A stretch of DNA of 64,000 nucleotides, taken from Dermatemys mawii (Eukaryota; Chordata; Testudines; Dermatemydidae). Positions 32,375 through 43,932 of this stretch are shown one piece after another. Under the pieces are notes generated by a model. That model saw only the letters and a program-made list of their open reading frames with translations, was not told the origin of the DNA and ran no database searches. A program made the position numbers and the translations under genes. Position 1 is the stretch's first letter. Every line of letters starts with the position of its first letter. The stretch is taken from NCBI GenBank assembly GCA_007922305.1, contig ML677333.1, positions 17,491,272-17,555,271 of the forward strand, in the 5' to 3' direction.

Positions 32375-33010
32375 GCCCCAAATGCCGTTAGCCTTCTTGG
32401 CAACAAGGGCACACTGTTGACTCATGTCCAGCTGTAACCCCTAGGTCCTTTTCTGCAGAACTGCTGCCTAGTCATTCGGACCTTAGTCTGTAGCAGTGCA
32501 TGGGATTCTTCTGTCTTAAGTGCAGGACTCTGCACTTGTCCTTGTTGAACCTCATCAGATTTCTTTTGGCCCAATCCTCTAATTTGTCTAGGTCCCTCTG
32601 TATCCTATCCCTACCCTCCAGCATATCTACCACTCCTCCCAGTTTAGTGTCATCTGCAAACTTCCTGAGGGTGCAATCCATGCCATCCTCCAGATCATTG
32701 ATAAAGATATTGAACAAAACTAGCCCCAGGACCGACCCTTGGGGAATTCTGCTTGATACCGGCTGCAAACTAGACATGGAGCCATTGATTATTACCATTG
32801 AACCCGATGATCCAGCCAGCTTTCTATCCACCTTACGGTCCATTCATCCATGTTTTGTAAGCTTCTTTTTTGTGTTTCAGATTAACAAAGATTTCACTGT
32901 TAAGCCAAGCTGGTCACCTGCCATATTTTCTATTCTTTCTACACATTGGGATGGTTTGTTCCTGCAACCTCAATAAGGATTCTTTAAAATACAGCCAGGT
33001 CTCCCGGTGT
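32375..33010 (-). pseudogene. CR1 LINE fragment with internal deletion
   Basis: The minus frame at 32472-32843 holds RT motifs: [19 protein letters not shown], the FADDTKL active-site block (both aspartates kept), and [12 protein letters not shown]. From 32870 to 33010 the minus strand carries an upstream piece of the same polyprotein type, with YFKESLLRLQEQTIPMCRK and PAWLNSEIFVN. The sequence that should lie between them (the first RT motifs) is missing, so the copy has an internal deletion. The plus-strand 158-codon frame is a shadow. CR1 is the usual LINE of sauropsids. It sits next to the gypsy pol in the same orientation. Confidence 0.85.
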
Positions 33011-35203
33011 CAGACAACTATTTTTTTATTCCATTTGTCAGCTCCCCATTTAGGCAGGAGTCACATGTATGAGGCAGGAGTCTGTGGCAAGAGATAGACG
33101 GGGAGCATGTTTAGCATATTCTGTGGCATAAAATATGGGGTGCCATGCATCATATGTTTCACAAGGCACAGCTCTGAACCTATTACTATATGAAATTTGT
33201 CAGTGGCAGAATACAATCAAAGAGCATGCAAACAAATGGGATGTCATTATACATGATCTGCCTCAGATGCAGGAGTTAGCAGACAGACTGACATTCTTTA
33301 GATTCTGAATCTTGGCTTTCACAGCCTTTGGAAGCGATCTGTAGCAGGCTTTATTATAAGTGCACCACAGACATGTTTGTGAACATGTAGTATAGTCACC
33401 AGATTGAATGCAATTTCTAGAATAATTTGGGTTTGAAGAAACTTCTAGTTGGTCATTAATCTACCCACTCACTGTATAAGATCAGCATTAATATATTTAA
33501 TCATCTCTAAAGCTGAGTATCTATTGTAACCTTGCACTCTATTGTCATTGAATTACTTGTTATAGTTAATTTTTATCAAAATTTCATCTAATATCTACCC
33601 TGCACTTTTCCTTCTGTAGCTTAAGAACATTTATTCTTCAACCCTCATTTGCTAATGGGAATAATTGATCTTTGTCCTTTTCTGAACATTCTTTTGTGCA
33701 TTGGTGACAATTACGTGTCTTCCTTAGTTATTTATATAACTTGAAGGTCAAGGAGCATAGTGAGTAAGACTCCCTGACAGGGGAAGTTAAATTATGCATC
33801 CCGGAAATCCTAACCTAAAGCCCAATCCTGCTAAGTGCTGAGCATCTTCCACAAGATGATCAGCACCCTCAAGTCCCATTCTATGAGTCACTGAGATCTG
33901 AGATATTCTGCATCTTGGAGGAGGTGTCTGGACCTTAAAGATCAGGCCTAGACCACCAGCTCTAGCAACTATGCTGTTCCCTGCTTGCTGACTATTGCCT
34001 TCTGGCTATCCTTGACCTGTGGACACTAGCCTAACTGTGACTTCTAGGCCAGACTGCCTACACCTTGGTCCCTTACACTACTATATTTATGAATGATACA
34101 CAATAATGTAAAATCCTTTTAGTATTGCTTGCTCTCTTTTCCACACAACAAATTAGTCACATCATTTGAAATTGCCCCCTTTAAAGAGGTTGGAGTCAGA
34201 GAATGGGTAAATGCAGCTTTACATCACCTTTGCCTTCCATGTAATAGAAACGATTCAGCCTCAAGAATAAATTGAAACAGCCTCAGAGCTGCTCTATCTT
34301 GGTGGCCTATCCCCCAGCAGGCCATTCCAACAGCCTGAGGACAGCAGGGTGCCAGCTACTCTCTTCTTCCTTGGGCATACATCAAGACTAGGGGCTGCAA
34401 AGGAGGTGTGGTGTAGAACCGATACATTAATTCTGTGCAACCTGAGGATTCCCGCTCCATGGAGCAGTAGGTAGGGACTCCCAACTAGTCAGTTAAGTCA
34501 GGAAAGTATTGTAAACACACAATTCTGCAGCTGAGGATGGGTCTTAAAATATCCACAAGAATAGACAATGACATCTTAAGAACTTGAAGAAATCAGCTGG
34601 TGATTTAGGAGGTAGGTTTTTAATCTTTCTCCATTACCTGAAAATTGGGACTTCTAGATAAGATGTAAACTGTTTCTTGCAGCTTGCCCCAAAATAATAA
34701 TAATAAAAAATAACAACCGAAACAAGCTAACAAAAAACAAGGTATCTTATAAAGTGCATCAGTGGATGGGTTTCCTTGCTATCATTGCAAGCAGCAGATA
34801 TTATTGGTATATTGTTCCAACTATACAACAGTAGGGGAAATAACTTGAAAAAATGTTATTGCATGACAGTATAATTTTCCAGGGGCAAAAAAGGAAACTC
34901 AGGACTTCCTGCCAAAAGCATTGTCAGTATGATGCAGTCTTCAGTCATTCTCAAACTCATCTGTTTTGAATTTGCCTTGTGACCAGCAAAATATGTAGAC
35001 AAGCAGAGAGATGGTTTTCAGTGGTAGACAATTTCTATATGCTATTCTCAAAGTATTTGATTCATTTCCCTCCATTACTGGTAACTGTAGTTTCTATAGT
35101 TACTATATAAACAGTCCATCTGAAGTCTGTCTACTGAGAAATTCAGTGCAGCTCATTGAGGTAAAACATACAATCAGCATGCCACAAGTTATTTCATTTA
35201 ATT
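33011..35203. other. Mostly unassigned
   Basis: A short palindrome-like piece (gctaagtgctgagcatcttc, gatgatcagcaccctcaag) at about 33828-33875 may be a MITE scrap. No gene recognised. Confidence 0.4.
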
Positions 35204-35211
35204 ATAATTAG

Positions 35212-36282
35212 GGATGTCAATCACAGTTAACTCACACCATTAACTCAAAAAAATTAACTGCAATTAAAAAATTAATCCTAATTAATTGTGCTGCTAATAA
35301 AATCATTTTAATTTATTAAATATTTTGGATGGTTTTCTACATTTTCAAATATATTGATTTCTATTAAAACACAGAATACAAACTGTACAGTGCTCACTTT
35401 ATATTATTTTTATTACAAATATTTTCACTGTAAAAATGATGAAAGAAATAGCATTTTTCAATTCACCTCATAACAGTACTGTAGTGCAATCTCTTTCTTA
35501 TAAAAGTGTAACTTACAAATGTAGATTTTTTTTTGTTACATAACTGCACTCAAAACCAAAACAATGTAAACCTTCAGCGCCTACAAATCCATTCAATCCT
35601 GCTTCTTGTCCAGCCAATCACTAAGACAAACAAATTTATTTACATTTACAAGAGAGACTGCTGACTGCTTCTTATTTACAATGAAAGTGAGAACAGGAGT
35701 TCACATGGCACTTTTGTAGCCGGCATTGCAAGGTATTTACATGTCAGATATGCTAAAGATTCATATATCCCTTCATGCTTCAGCCACCATTCCAGCGGAC
35801 ATGCTTCTATGCTGACGATGCTCATTAAAAAAATAATGTGTTAATTACATTTGTGACTGAATTCCTTGGAGGAGAATAGTATGTCTCCTGCTCTGTTTTA
35901 CCCACATTCTGCTGTATATTTCATGTTATAGCAGTCTCGGATGGTGACCCATCACGTTTGTTTTAAGTACACTTTCACTGTGGATTTGACAAAACACAAA
36001 GAAAGTACCAATGTGAGATTTCTAAGAATAAATACAACACTTGACCCAAGTCTTAAGAATCTGAAGTGCCTTCCAAAATCTGAGAGGGATGAAGTGTGGA
36101 AAATGCTTTCAGATGTCTTAAAAGACCAACACTCTTATGTGGAAACTACAGAACCCGAACCACCAAAAAAGAAAATCAACCTTCTGCTGATGGCATCTGA
36201 CTCAGATGATGAAAATGAACATGTGTTGGTCTGCTCTGCTTTGGATCGTTATTGAGCAGAACCCATCATCAGCATGGACACA
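35212..36282 (+). pseudogene. hAT transposon fragment with transposase remnant
   Basis: The left end (tagggatgtcaatcacagtt, then aactca repeats) looks like a hAT terminus. The stretch 35570-35800, read on the minus strand, encodes a decayed dimerisation-domain end of a hAT transposase. At 35941-36255 the plus strand encodes an upstream part: VDLTKHKES, LRINTTLDPSLKNLKCLPKS, KKKINLLLMASDSDDENEH. The C-terminal part therefore lies in inverted orientation at the left, suggesting long inverted ends or an internal inversion. The element breaks off near 36282, where gypsy sequence begins. DNA-binding BED finger and catalytic residues are not seen. Confidence 0.78.
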
Positions 36283-36640
36283 TATATTTTGGACAATGAT
36301 TGTACAGATTGATACGCCTGACACTGGGCTCAGAGCAGTGCTGTCTCAGGAATTTGGTGGAGAAGAGCATTCCAGCCTTTCTCTCAGCAAAAAGTTTTTC
36401 TCTTTGGAGACAGCATACTTGGTCATTGTGAAAGAGATCTTGGCAGCAAAATGGGCTGTTGATGCCCTTTGATATTACTTACTAGGCAGACGGGCTGCCA
36501 CCATAATTGACCGTGCACCACTCTGATGGCTGAACTCCATGAAAGACCATAATCTGCGCATCCTGCAGTAGTACCTCTCACTGCAGCGGGATAGCTTTCA
36601 GGTGTCCCATCACAAAGGCATGGCAAATAGATGGAGGAGA
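36283..36640 (+). pseudogene. Ty3/gypsy RNase H fragment
   Basis: The plus frame to 36472 gives VQIDTPDTGLRAVLSQEFGG, then SLSKKFFSLETAYLVIVKEI and AAKWAVDAL. Downstream, frame-broken, come LGRR, DHAPL-like and NSMKDHN, with QVSHHKGMAN replacing the usual HRPG. This is the gypsy RNase H order (D at the start, E in the middle). It lacks RT and integrase. It starts abruptly at the hAT junction and is followed directly by an LTR-like segment, so most of pol is deleted. Confidence 0.78.
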
Positions 36641-36649
36641 CCTGGATCA

Positions 36650-37260
36650 GCCCTGTGACACAGCAACTCAGGGGCTGAGGGTGACGGTGTCTGGTCTGTT
36701 ATACAAATCCTACACTGAACCCTAAGGGGTTAAAAGGCGATAATGGGTCCAGGTAGCCATGTGCCTCCAGACCTGTTGACCATGCTCTGATTGGAGGAGC
36801 TCAGAAGCCCAGGAAAAGGGTGGTAGACAGGCTGGAACAAAGACGAATCCTTCTTCAGGAAGCCAGGTACAAGAGTGAGCCTGAGAGGGAACCACAGAAC
36901 AAGACCCCTCAATCAGAGCCTTCTCTAGCCACCACCATCTCTGAGAACCAGTAGGTCCTGCAGGGCCCTGGGTCCTTGGTCTCTTTTATTGTAAGACAAT
37001 TGACTGTTTGGACTAAGGTGCTAATATGCCCCAAACTGAAGGGATCTATGAGTAGGAAGTAGCCCAGGGAAGCAACTAAGGCTCACTGCAGGGAGGACCT
37101 TGCTGGTGTTACTTCCCACAGAGCCCTGGGCTGGGACCTGGTGGAGAAGAAGGGCTCAGGTCCCTCTAGCACAATCCTTGAGGGCTGAGGCCCAGATGCG
37201 GGGGGAAAGTCAAAAATCTTCATCTTAAGGTTGGGAACAGGTACCTTTATTGCCCTGACA
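36650..37260 (+). mobile_element. Probable gypsy 3' LTR
   Basis: It follows the RNase H fragment in the same orientation. Features include ccctaaggggttaaaagg, ctctgattggaggagctcag (a CCAAT-like promoter box in inverse form) and a ggtctcttttattgtaag stretch. No exact ends. Together with 36283-36640 it looks like the 3' end of a heavily deleted element. Confidence 0.5.
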
Positions 37261-37261
37261 G

Positions 37262-37440
37262 AGGAGCAAGGGGCTGGAAGTCAGGTGCATGGCTCTCCGA
37301 GCCCCCTATAATAGTTTCTGCCATGCTGCATGACCTTAGATAAGTCTCTCTCTGTTTCCCCATCTCTAATACGTGGCTAATACAGACCCACTTCACAGGG
37401 TTGCTGTGAGGCCTACTTCATGGTTTTAACAATTAGGACA
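37262..37440 (+). mobile_element. tRNA-SINE / MIR-like copy
   Basis: A tRNA-like head remnant (gcaaggggctggaagtcagg) is followed by ctgcatgaccttagataagt, ctctgtttccccatctctaa and a cttcacagggttgctgtgag tail. Better preserved than the piece at 27541-27640. Confidence 0.7.
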
Positions 37441-39284
37441 AAACTGTAGCTTTACACTTTTCCCTGAGCGAGGGGCACAGTGCCCCAGGAATAGACCAGC
37501 GAACAAACAGACTGTCACATTTCCTCCTCTGCTCTGCTGAGGAAGTAAGTTACTTCATTTTTTTTCATGGGGCAACTTACTCCCTGCTGTGTACCCAGCC
37601 AGCTATCCTGACCAGCTAGTAACGGGGACAGAGCCACGACTCCCCTTCACCTCCACTCCGCCTGCTCACAGAAAAGAGTATGCTTTCTTTCCCCCTTCAA
37701 CTATGGCCAGAGACACAATCTGAGCAGGACCACATGAGAGAATATGTTGGGCCTTACTCCTCCTTCTTCCCCTTTGTGACTAAGAGCTTTGACAATCCAA
37801 CCCCAAGAGCACCTTGAATATAAGGCACAATCAAAGTGACAGCTATGATCATTATTCTGCATTACGAAGAGATATGAGACAGATCTAAAGGCTAAATTGT
37901 CCCCTAAGAGGTAACTTTAGCATCTTTGGGGTTGGATGGATGTGGTGTTTGGTCAAGTACATGTACCCATCTATTTGAAACAGCAGCTCTAACAGGACAA
38001 AATAATAGCTGTGAAATGAATGTCATTATGGACAGCCAGCTGAAACTAGAGCTGAAATGAGAGATTGAATTCAAATAGACCTTTTCCCCCCACAGTAGAT
38101 TACAAAGCAAAGATGGCACAAACATGTTATTTCTATTTTTTCCACTCACACATTATTCTCTGTTTTTTTCTCTTTCACATCCATCAAGAACTGAGACACA
38201 TTTTAAATCCAGGAAAATATGTTGAACACCAAAACATGTCTAAGTGAATCCAGAAGGAAATAAATGTTAAACCGCAAACATTAAGCTTTGCACTTGGTGT
38301 ACATGTGGGCCAGGACTGTGGCTGTCCCTGTGAGGGTTTTACAGGGAGCAGGAGAAATGCAGGAGTCAGGCACAGTGAGACTTCCCTGTGCCCACCTTCA
38401 TCAACACTGTACAGTGTCCAGATACACTATGGCTTGGGAGTGGAGCCCCTGCTCTCTGGTAGAGAGAGCTTCCTGATAGAGGGTTGAATACAAGTAGTGC
38501 CTTTTGCTTCTATGACAGTCACCACAAGGAAATGAGCCAGACGTCTCCAGAGCTGAAAGCATCAACTGCTACAGCTTGAACTAAAGAGCCAACCTCTATA
38601 GTTGGGGGCTGTAATGGACTTTACCATCCTCTGTGTATTGAGCACAGAGGAGAACATGCAACACACAGATGAGTGGGCTAGACACGCATCCACCGCCTGC
38701 ATTTGTCCTGCATAGCAGAACAAACTATTCTGCTACTTCAACTTGATGTCCCCCAGGAAGAATTTTGGCTGAATCAGCCAGAATTTCTCCTGGGCCTCCA
38801 GATGCAGCATGGTCTTTGTTTTCCCCAATGCTTTTACGTCACACTGTAACCATAAATATACACATTCCTCTTGAGATGGGTTAATAGATTGCTTTAAGGC
38901 TATGTTTTACGCTCACTAACCAAATATACACTTATTTTTTAAAGATTTACTCTACCCACCATTTAAAAGATTTATAAACAGCTTGCGTGATTGACAAAAG
39001 AAGCATAAAGCTGAGCATTTTCCTTAAAGTTTTCAGTAATGACTGTTTGCAAAACTTCAGATGACTGATTGCAAAACAATTTTATCTGTTAAATTATCTC
39101 ACATTTTACATCAGTAATGCCAAATGTGTTGCGCGTGCTTTGTGCTTCCATCTAAAACAATACTGTGTGATGTAGACCATAAACTGCACCCCCCAAACAA
39201 AAGTTTGTATGGGTTTGATGCTTTAATCCAATGCGATCTAAAAATCATCAAGCATTAAAATATCATGCTAGTCCAGGATTTCAT
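37441..39284. other. Unassigned non-coding sequence
   Basis: No gene or repeat family recognised. Confidence 0.4.
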
Positions 39285-39415
39285 ACATTGTTAACTGTTT
39301 GGAATAGGGACCATGTATTTGCATTGCTTTGTATAATGCCTCGTACAATGGGACCCTGACACAAAGTAGGGCCTCTAGGCACCCCAGTAATATAAATATG
39401 ATTAATAATGAAGAT
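39285..39415 (+). repeat. Reptile interspersed repeat, second copy
   Basis: Shares with 27740-27875 the series gtttggaatagggaccatg, tgcctcgtacaatgggaccc and gcctctaggcaccccagtaa. An antisense 60-codon frame here is a shadow. Confidence 0.5.
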
Positions 39416-41239
39416 AATGGTGCCATCTTCTTCTGCAGTTTCCACCCCATTTTTTACAGAATAGTAGAAAACAATACTTCATTGAATGCTGCACATGTGA
39501 ATGATTAGCCTTCAGGATCTTGGTCTGTCTTACAGAGAAATACAATAGAAAGTCTCTTTATTTTCCAGCATGGCTGGGAGTGATGATTTGTAGCTGTGTC
39601 AGTGAGCCACACTACTTACTGGGGTTAACAACTACATTTGAGTGGACACTCATTTGCTTTAACTGGTGGTCATAACCTCATTAGCTCACATGACCTGACT
39701 GGAGTCATGTTAGGAAATAAAAAATCTTTGCTATCCAAACAAAAAATTGGGCAAATAGGATTTGATCCCCTCTATATCTCCGATAAGTAGTCCATTAAAC
39801 TACTCACAAAAGAAAGATGAACAGGATTTCCCCTGGAATTTATCCAAGAACAAAATTAATAAAAGTAATCTAACACAGATGTAAGAGAGCAGAACAACCT
39901 AAGCTTTTAAACACATTCTTACTTTTAAACACAGAGGATTTAATGCTATGTGACCCACATCAGCTTGGTGTGACACTGTCCCCTCTAGTGGTGGGTAGGC
40001 CACCACATAGTGATCACTAGGACACAGCCATGGCTTACAGGCCTGAGTCTTTTATCTCAAGCATTAGTCACCACTAGAGAGGAATGGCCCTTAAAGTCAA
40101 TGAATGGGCTCTCAATCTGGACACCAGGGCCTGCACAGATCCAGCTGCAAGATGGAGACCTCGGTTTGTAAAGTACTTAGCACAATGAGGCTCTGATTCT
40201 GTGCACTAGCACAATATTAAATGTTACAATAAACAAGAATAACACTCTTCATGAGGACTGCCTACCTTTTGCGGTGTGTGTGTGTGTGTGTGTATATATA
40301 CGATTGCATTTTTTCCTGATGTATACATCTCCATTACTACTAGTGAATGTAAACCACAGTATAGCTACACAGCACAAGGTACTGCCTGTTGGTCTTAAAA
40401 GAGGAAAATGACGCAGTTTCTATACCATGATAAAATATACTTCAGAGGGGTTTTTTCAAGCATATTGACTTTGCTGGGAAGTGGAAGTTGGGAGATTAGA
40501 CCTATTAATTTAAATTTAGAAATGAAGAGCCGCATGATTCCCACCGCATAAAATTAAATTACAACCATGAATTTCTGAGACATACTTGTATTGGTGCATA
40601 TGATGAATTCTTCCACCAGCCCAGCACCTACATGGGAAATTTTACACAAGTCTCATATCCAAGGTTCACTTATTGATTTAATAGGCTAGTAAAGTTTAAG
40701 AGATAAAACCATTTAAAAATTAACAAGAGACAGGTTTCATCTGATATTTTCCCACGTATGAAGTCACTACAAAGTAAATCTAAACAGCTTAAAGATAACC
40801 ATTTATTTCAGCAAATGTATTAAAGCTTGCAATCTGCAGCCTAATTTTCAAAAGCCACTGCTTTTTTAAAAGTATGCTAATTGTTTAGTTTTCACAGTCA
40901 CTGAATTCCCAGTGAGGAGCAAAAGTCATAGGTCGTACGAGTCACCAGGAAGGTTGTGCTCTTTTGGGGGAAGGGAAGGATCATTTATAAATACCTACAG
41001 TATTGAGCTAAAAGAATAAGAATTCAGTTTTCCTTAAATCAGATTATTTTAAAAAACAAATATTGCAATAACTGTACACAGAGGCTAGACTTAAGATAAA
41101 TAGTTACCACACCAGTGAAGTGGCATTGAAATCTTGTGGAAAAAGGTGCAGACTATTTAAAGAAAGTGCACATACAGCTTGATAAATTAACATGTAACAG
41201 ATCTGAAGATTCAAAATTCTTTTGTACTTTGAAAAGAAG
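39416..41239. other. Unassigned, with GT/TA microsatellite
   Basis: A (GT)n(TA)n microsatellite lies at about 40274-40300. A decayed piece of the same interspersed repeat (gtaaagtacttagcacaatg) is at about 40170-40240. No gene is seen. Confidence 0.45.
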
Positions 41240-41450
41240 GGTGAAAAGCAATTCATGCAAAGCACTATTATTTATTTATACCTCACCACAGCTATGTGTA
41301 GTACTTCACAGACTAATAAAAGATTACAAGCTCTTTGAGGCAGCAACACTGCACAAGATTCTAATCTCATCTAATCTTTGTCAATGCCATTAAAGTAAAT
41401 GGCATTTCTCAAGAATTACACTGGTGTAATAGAGATCAGAATCTGGCCCC
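41240..41450 (+). repeat. Decayed interspersed repeats
   Basis: ttatttatttatacctcacc and gattacaagctctttgaggc recall the 27740 and 61945 families. The end (gagatcagaatctggcccc) resembles a palindromic MITE arm. Boundaries are weak. Confidence 0.4.
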
Positions 41451-41740
41451 AGCATCTCTCTCTCAAAGAGCAATCTTTGGTCCTGAGCCTAAAACTACAT
41501 CTGTTTTAGATGGGGCTTTATATTGCACTTATTACCATAGCTTCTGAGCACCTTCCAGTCACAAGTTAATATTAATATTCATTGACTAGCATCTGTCACA
41601 TGTGGTTTATTCTCTCTTATCCCCTTCCCAGGGTGAGGATTGTGTGTGCACTGTAGTGTTCTGCGTTAGTAGGCTGGTGGTTGTATTTTTTATTTGAATG
41701 TGTAAATATTGGTATGTGGAATGTAGGCAAGAATGGGGAA

Positions 41741-41932
41741 TTACGCTTTGCAGTCAGAATTGAAGATGGTGAGTTCTGGGATGCTCTTTAGTTCCCAAGG
41801 CAGTTCATTCCATAGTCTCAGACCAGCCTCTGAGGAAGCTCTGTCTCCTACACAGATCACACTTTTAATTTTAGGCAAATTAGTAGTCTCATCGAAGATA
41901 ATGGGACTACCCATGTACCTAAAGTGAAGCAT
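41741..41932 (-). pseudogene. Possible LINE reverse transcriptase C-terminal scrap
   Basis: The 63-codon minus frame contains DRASSEAGLRLWNELPWELK followed by a serine-leucine stretch. The xLRLWNxLPxxL pattern is common at the C-terminus of some non-LTR reverse transcriptases. No other RT motif supports it, and the plus strand could equally be the 3' end of a SINE-type repeat. Confidence 0.3.
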
Positions 41933-42617
41933 GTGTTTGCACGATCAGGGCTAGATATGTATTACTTACAAAGGAGCAGTTATATGTATGAGAAATGCAA
42001 ATTATCACAGTTACTTATTTTCTCTGTTATTAAAACCCCTGCATGTATTTTTACCTTGTTGGTAACATATACTAGACACATAGATGATGAGACAGGCGGG
42101 ATTTGTTCTTCCATGGACAGTCTGAGGTCAGAAACAGGTTTCTAGTGTGTATTTCTCAGGCTCCACCTCTATACATTATGAATTAGCTAATATTCTTAGT
42201 AAGTAGGAGAGTTTGTTAATTCACTCTGTTTGCAGAAATCAGAATTATGCACACAATTAAATATACGCTTGCATTGTCCATCATTGCAGATGCTTGCTAT
42301 TTTATAGATAAGTATGAAAAACTTGGCTTATAAATTGTCCCTCAGCTTCCCACGTCAACTTTGGAAGCAAGGTGTGGCAATAGCATAGGAGAATTACTTA
42401 ACTGGTGCCTGAAACTAAACACAATTTATATACAGAGGTCCCAAATGGAATTAGCACCATCTAATCCTGTTTCAGAAAGAGAAACTCCAGCACTTTGTCC
42501 ATTTGCCAAGTCTATTATGGACACCTGGGCTTCAGTGATTACCACCTGGATTTTTAAAGATATGTAGGTGTTGCTGCACTCAGTGCTGCAAAACCTAAGT
42601 GATTTGAGAGCCTAAGG

Positions 42618-43537
42618 CAGTGGTTCCCAAATTGGGGTTTGTGAAGCTCCGATGGTTCGTGAAATGTTACAGGGGGTTCTTGGGAAAAAAATCCCTAATG
42701 GCGGACAGAGCTGTCCCTAGGGACCCCAGGCAGCACAGGGCCAGAGCCCCTGGACTTCCAAGAGCTAAGCAGATCAAAGCAAGCATATCTATCACACTGA
42801 GGAGATTTAAACTTCAAGACTCCTCATAAGAAATGGAAAGGGAGGTGAATATTTTTTGCTGTTTTTAAAATTAAATAGGCAACCAGTATTGTTTCTAAAT
42901 TATTATGAAAAACAAGTTTAAGCTTTGTTGTAACATGCATTGTTTGCCCGGACTGCTCAAAACCTGAATGCTTGTGTGGGAGGAATTATTTGAGTTGGCT
43001 TCTTAAATACCTTTATGCTGTTTCATATCTGATACTCCTTGATGACACACTGAATAAGCCTGTTATAAGACAAGGCTCCTAAGAGATAAACGCTACAAAA
43101 GTGAGATCTTGGAAGAGTGTGGCCATTTTCATAATGTAATAAAAATACTGTAACGATAAATACAGTAGAACCACACAATACCGCACCCTGCAATAGCGCA
43201 AATCTGCTTATAACGCGGGGTGCACATGGCTCCCAACAGGAGCAGCACGCAGTACTTTGATGTCACGCAACCCCGCAATACCGCGACCCCGTGTTTACCG
43301 TGGTTGATATTTTTGGACCCCGACCGTCATGGTATTGCGGGATTCCACTGTAATAATAATCAATCATAAATAGTGTGTTGTACAAACAAATTTTATATTT
43401 CCAAGATCACTGCTTTTATCATTTATATTCAGGTAAAGGAGAAAATCCCTGGGAAGATTCATTTTTAGGAGGGGGTTTGCGAGACTTTATATTTTAGTGA
43501 AAGGGGTTCACAAGTTGTTAAAGTTTGGGAACCACTG
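42618..43537. mobile_element. hAT element inside the palindromic MITE
   Basis: Ends cagtggttcccaaattgggg and aaagtttgggaaccactg are inverse complements over about 14 bp. Flanks gcctaagg (42610-42617) and gcttaagg (43538-43545) match at seven of eight and have the central TA. It is 920 bp long and includes the Tigger-like insertion at 43163-43350. No transposase frame is seen. Confidence 0.9.
43163..43350. mobile_element. Tigger/pogo-like MITE nested in hAT
   Basis: TA duplications lie at 43161-43162 and 43351-43352. Ends cagtagaaccacacaatacc and attgcgggattccactg are inverse-related. The interior has cgcaatagcg- and cgcgaccccg-type CpG stretches like the sibling at 15059-15247. Confidence 0.87.
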
Positions 43538-43543
43538 GCTTAA

Positions 43544-43799
43544 GGACTGGTCTACACCGGCAATGTTAAAGTGCTGCCGTGGCTTGTGTAGTCACAAAAG
43601 AGCACGGGAGAAAGCTATAAAAAAACTCTTTAAAAACGTCTATAAAACCCACCTCCACGTGGGATGCGACTCCCAGCACTGGTTCACTGTCTTCACTAAC
43701 GCTTTACAGTGCTGAAACTTGCTGCACTCAGAGGGGTGTTTTTTCACATCCCTGAGCGAGAAAGTTGCAGTGCTGTAAAATGCCAATATAGACAAGCCC
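43544..43799. mobile_element. PIF/Harbinger-like MITE with TAA duplication
   Basis: Ends ggactggtctacaccggca and tgccaatatagacaagccc are inverse-related. TAA flanks it at 43541-43543 and 43800-43802, the preferred Harbinger target. The interior has a repeated theme (gctttacagtgctgaaactt, gttgcagtgctgtaaaatgc). The hAT insertion lies 2 bp inside its left end. Confidence 0.87.
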
Positions 43800-43932
43800 T
43801 AAATGTCATTTTCAAAAGGAATTCGGGTTCTTAGGAACCTAAGGCCCTTTTGAAAATAAGATTTAGGCTACTAAATAAATTTGGCATTGCAGCACTGAGT
43901 GCAATGTCAAAATACCTTTAAAAATCTGGGCC

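Larger units (their letters stand above)
42547..43932. mobile_element. Palindromic MITE split by nested insertions
   Basis: The left arm (42547-42617: ggatttttaaagatatgtag, then tgctgcactcagtgctgcaa) is the inverse of the right arm (43803-43932: gcagcactgagtgcaatgtc, then acctttaaaaatctggg). The two arms are separated by about 1.2 kb of later insertions, described in the next three entries. Superfamily not assigned. Confidence 0.75.

Noticed and set aside
32500..32976. 158-codon plus-strand frame
   Set aside because: Antisense shadow of the CR1 reverse transcriptase, which has real motifs on the minus strand.
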